In this document: positions 6,526 through 8,213 of the stretch, piece by piece
Layout: each line of letters begins with the position of its first letter
How positions within the stretch are numbered: the stretch's first letter is position 1
Assembly (NCBI GenBank): GCA_900754175.1
Contig: CAAEBS010000152.1
Coordinates: 1-8,213, forward strand
DNA from: Clostridia bacterium
GTDB taxonomy: Bacteria > Bacillota > Clostridia > Oscillospirales > CAG-272
Length of the DNA stretch: 8,213 nucleotides
Direction: 5' to 3'
The notes under the pieces: model-generated
What the model saw: only the letters and a program-made list of their open reading frames with translations
Told to the model about the DNA's origin: nothing
Databases searched by the model: none
Made by a program: the position numbers and the translations under genes

Positions 6526-7722
6526 TTATTTCACGTCAAACTCTGCTTTCAGCGCCGCCGCCATATCGGTCTTTTCCCACGGCAGGTCGATGTCCTCCCG
6601 TCCCATATGACCGTATGCCGCCGTCTGGCAGTAGATCGGTCTGCGCAGATCAAAGCGCTTGATAATAGCGGCAGGACGGAGGTCAAAGAGCTTGTCCACC
6701 GCAAGGCAGAGCGCTCCCTCGTCCACACGTCCGGTACCGAAGGTATCCACCATGACCGACACCGGCTTTGCCACGCCGATGGCATACGCCACCTGCACCT
6801 CGCAACGGTCGGCAAGACCCGCCGCTACGACGTTTTTGGCAATATAGCGTGCCGCATAGGACGCCGAACGGTCCACCTTGGTGGGGTCCTTTCCGGAGAA
6901 AGCGCCGCCGCCGTGGCGGGAATAGCCGCCGTAAGTATCCACAATGATCTTCCGCCCGGTCAGTCCGGTATCGCCTGCCGGTCCGCCGACTACAAATCGT
7001 CCGGTCGGGTTGACAAATATTTTGGTTTCCGCATCCATCAGCTCCGCCGGAATAACCGGTCGGATGACCTCACGGATCATGTCCTCACGGATCTGCGACA
7101 GCTCCACGTCGGCGCTGTGCTGAGAGGAAATGACCACCGTATCCACACGGACCGGCGTATGTCCGTCGTATTCCACCGTAACCTGCGTTTTTCCGTCCGG
7201 ACGCAGATACGGCAGGATCTCCTTTTTGCGCACCTCGGTCAGGCGCTTGGCAAGCCGGTGTGCCAGAGAGATCGGCAGCGGCATCAGCTCGGGTGTTTCG
7301 TTGCAGGCAAAGCCGAACATCATACCCTGGTCGCCCGCTCCGGTGTCCAGACCGTCGGTCAGCTCGCCCTCTTTTGCCTCCAGCGCATGATCCACGCCGA
7401 GAGCAATATCCGGCGACTGCTCGTGGATTGAGCTGATTACCGCACAACTGTCGCAGTCAAAGCCGTATTTTGCACGGGTGTAGCCGATTTCACGGACGGT
7501 ATTGCGGACGATGCTCTGAATGTCCACGTATGCCTTGGTCGTGATCTCACCCATTACGGTTACAAGTCCGGTGGTGCAGAAAGTCTCACACGCCACCCGG
7601 GACATCGGGTCCTGGCGCAGAAGCTCGTCGAGGATCGCATCGGAGATTTTGTCGCAGATCTTGTCGGGATGTCCCTCGGTCACCGATTCGGAGGTAAACA
7701 GTTTCTTCATTTTTTCACTCAT
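6526..7722 (-). CDS. metK: S-adenosylmethionine synthetase (methionine adenosyltransferase)
   Basis: A cytosolic enzyme that makes SAM from methionine and ATP, releasing phosphate and pyrophosphate. SAM is the methyl donor of the cell. From the chosen ATG it is 398 residues, the standard length. Signatures: [20 protein letters not shown] (9-28, with H18 and D20), GAGDQG (128-133), and the glycine-rich phosphate loop [16 protein letters not shown] (271-286), followed by AARYIAKN. The open frame runs upstream to 7782, but that extension overlaps the leader and lacks family similarity. The start at 7722 has AAAGG about 11 nt upstream, somewhat far; ATG at 7708-7710 (MKKLFTSES) is the alternative. 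It is the first gene after a SAM-I riboswitch, so its product represses its own transcription. Confidence 0.97.
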   Translation of the reverse strand: MSEKMKKLFTSESVTEGHPDKICDKISDAILDELLRQDPMSRVACETFCTTGLVTVMGEITTKAYVDIQSIVRNTVREIGYTRAKYGFDCDSCAVISSIHEQSPDIALGVDHALEAKEGELTDGLDTGAGDQGMMFGFACNETPELMPLPISLAHRLAKRLTEVRKKEILPYLRPDGKTQVTVEYDGHTPVRVDTVVISSQHSADVELSQIREDMIREVIRPVIPAELMDAETKIFVNPTGRFVVGGPAGDTGLTGRKIIVDTYGGYSRHGGGAFSGKDPTKVDRSASYAARYIAKNVVAAGLADRCEVQVAYAIGVAKPVSVMVDTFGTGRVDEGALCLAVDKLFDLRPAAIIKRFDLRRPIYCQTAAYGHMGREDIDLPWEKTDMAAALKAEFDVK

Positions 7723-7744
7723 CTTTGTGAATACCTTTCTCAAA

Positions 7745-7773
7745 GGAAATATGGATTTCCGGATGTCTCCGGA
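7745..7773 (-). other. Two small hairpins in the metK leader
   Basis: Between the riboswitch terminator and the metK start lie two short stems: TCCGGA/TCCGGA (7758-7763 with 7768-7773, 4-nt loop) and GGAAAT/ATTTCC (7745-7750 with 7755-7760, 4-nt loop). They share bases 7758-7760, so only one can be fully formed at a time. Their position just before the ribosome site could affect translation or mRNA stability. No known motif is recognised. Confidence 0.4.
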
Positions 7774-7790
7774 TTGTGGCAAAAGCCTTT

Positions 7791-7818
7791 AAAAACAAAA
7801 ACGTCCCTCAAGGGGACG
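7791..7818 (-). terminator. Riboswitch expression-platform terminator
   Basis: Minus-strand CGTCCC (7813-7818) pairs with GGGACG (7802-7807) across a 5-nt loop, followed by TTTTTGTTTTT. The competing antiterminator is visible: the 3' end of the aptamer (7833-7843, GGGAGATGAGA) can pair with TCTCGTCCC (7813-7821) as two 4-bp blocks around an internal loop. SAM binding should hold P1 and let the terminator form. Confidence 0.9.
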
Positions 7819-7832
7819 AGATTTTCGGTATG

Positions 7833-7916
7833 TCTCATCTCCCGGAATTGGCACCTTACGTATGCGCAGGTTGCCGTGGTTTCATCGAGCCTGTCTCTCC
7901 GCCACTCTTGATAAGA
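7833..7916 (-). ncRNA. SAM-I (S-box) riboswitch aptamer
   Basis: The minus strand shows the S-box consensus in order: CTTATCAAGAG, GGCGGAGAGACAGGCTCGATG, AAACCACGGCAACC, AAGGTGCCAATTCC, and GATGAG. P1 is CTTATC with GATGAG, including one G-U pair. P3 can form as TGCG/CGTA with a CATA loop. P4 is almost absent: TTCC runs directly into GGGA, leaving at most two or three pairs around a 3-nt loop. That makes the aptamer about 84 nt, shorter than the usual 100 or more. The promoter, terminator and metK target all fit transcriptional off-control by SAM. Confidence 0.95.
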
Positions 7917-7936
7917 TATCTGCGTATTCTTTTTCA

Positions 7937-7949
7937 TCGGCTCCGCCGA
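7937..7949 (-). other. Small hairpin ahead of the riboswitch
   Basis: TCGGC (7945-7949) pairs with GCCGA (7937-7941) around a 3-nt loop, in the 5' part of the leader between the likely transcription start and the aptamer. It may simply stabilise the 5' end or space the aptamer. Confidence 0.35.
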
Positions 7950-7974
7950 CAGGGGCACACAGACGTTACAGTTT

Positions 7975-8003
7975 ATTATACCACAGATATTGCCCGATTG
8001 CAA
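7975..8003 (-). promoter_or_regulatory. Sigma-A promoter of the metK operon
   Basis: Minus-strand TTGCAA (7998-8003), a 17-bp spacer, and a perfect TATAAT (7975-7980). Transcription should begin near 7968, giving a leader of about 245 nt that contains the riboswitch. The 25 nt upstream of the -35 box are A/T-rich and hold two near-identical stretches (8007-8016 and 8018-8028), consistent with an UP element. Confidence 0.85.
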
Positions 8004-8042
8004 GACTATTTCCAAAATATTTCCCAAAGTTTCTTTTTGGGG

Positions 8043-8213
8043 AGGAGGCGGGGAAAACTTTTCTGAAGAAAAGTTTTCCCCGTGCCCCTTTCAAAAGACT
8101 TTTTGAACAAGGGTTAGGGGGGATGCTGACCCGGAGTTTTACCGTTTCGATAGTTGGTAAGTGGGTCTGTGCGCTCGACGATTGGAGATCCCGACCTACG
8201 GTCGCCCTGACGG
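8043..8213 (+). repeat. Right copy of the flanking inverted repeat (cut by window end)
   Basis: This is the inverted counterpart of 216-386, with the same block order read on the plus strand: hairpin (8049-8082), CCCCTTTCAAAAGAC, AAGGGTTAGGG, the GCTGACCCGGAGTTTTACCG block, a variable stretch (8147-8168, 22 nt), then the 45-nt core (8169-8213), which matches the left core at 44 of 45 positions. The window stops inside the element. Its hairpin faces the metK promoter, about 45 bp from the -35 box. It has no coding capacity. Confidence 0.8.
8049..8082. terminator. Perfect long hairpin upstream of the metK promoter
   Basis: Arms 8050-8064 and 8067-8081 form 15 perfect pairs with a 2-nt loop (GA), plus C8049-G8082. 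It is nearly the same sequence as the hairpin at 347-380. It may end transcription arriving from a gene beyond the window. There is no clean T-run after the stem, so termination is only a possibility. Confidence 0.4.

Noticed and set aside
6430..7431. 333-codon plus-strand frame opposite metK
   Set aside because: It is antisense to well-conserved metK motifs and its composition is shadow-like.
216..8213. Composite transposon or CRISPR-like arrangement
   Set aside because: There is no transposase, integrase, cas gene or regularly spaced short repeat. The enclosed genes are core housekeeping genes.

Overview
This is an ordinary chromosomal housekeeping segment from a moderately GC-rich Gram-positive bacterium. 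It is most likely a gut-type member of the Clostridia, with Oscillospiraceae-like relatives as the best guess. The evidence is strong AGGAGG-type ribosome sites, sigma-A promoters with 17-bp spacers, a SAM-I (S-box) riboswitch ahead of metK, a RecD2-type helicase in place of RecBCD, and dispersed hairpin-rich intergenic repeats that resemble, from memory, those common in gut Firmicutes. The genus assignment is inference.

All six genes lie on the minus strand, so transcription runs from right to left. At the right, a promoter (7975-8003) drives a leader holding a SAM-I riboswitch aptamer (7833-7916) and its terminator (7791-7818). Next come metK, an unrecognised 113-residue membrane-anchored protein, recD2 and comF. 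The gaps are 74 nt and 33 nt, then an ATGA overlap, so this looks like one SAM-repressed operon. A second promoter (3028-3056) drives a stand-alone mreB, which ends in a strong hairpin terminator (1875-1905). After it comes pepD, an M20-family aminoacyl-histidine dipeptidase with no obvious promoter of its own.

The block is bracketed by an inverted repeat of about 170 bp: 216-386, abutting the pepD stop codon, and 8043-8213, cut by the window end. Each copy carries the same long hairpin facing the genes, a shared middle block, a short variable stretch of 22-23 nt, and a 45-nt outer core that is identical at 44 positions. Left of it, positions 1-215 hold further hairpin-forming repeat sequence and no gene.

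I see no convincing new gene system. The points most worth following up are the inverted repeats with their variable insert, the near absence of helix P4 in the riboswitch, the placing of a DNA helicase and a ComF protein under apparent SAM control, and the small unknown protein in that operon.
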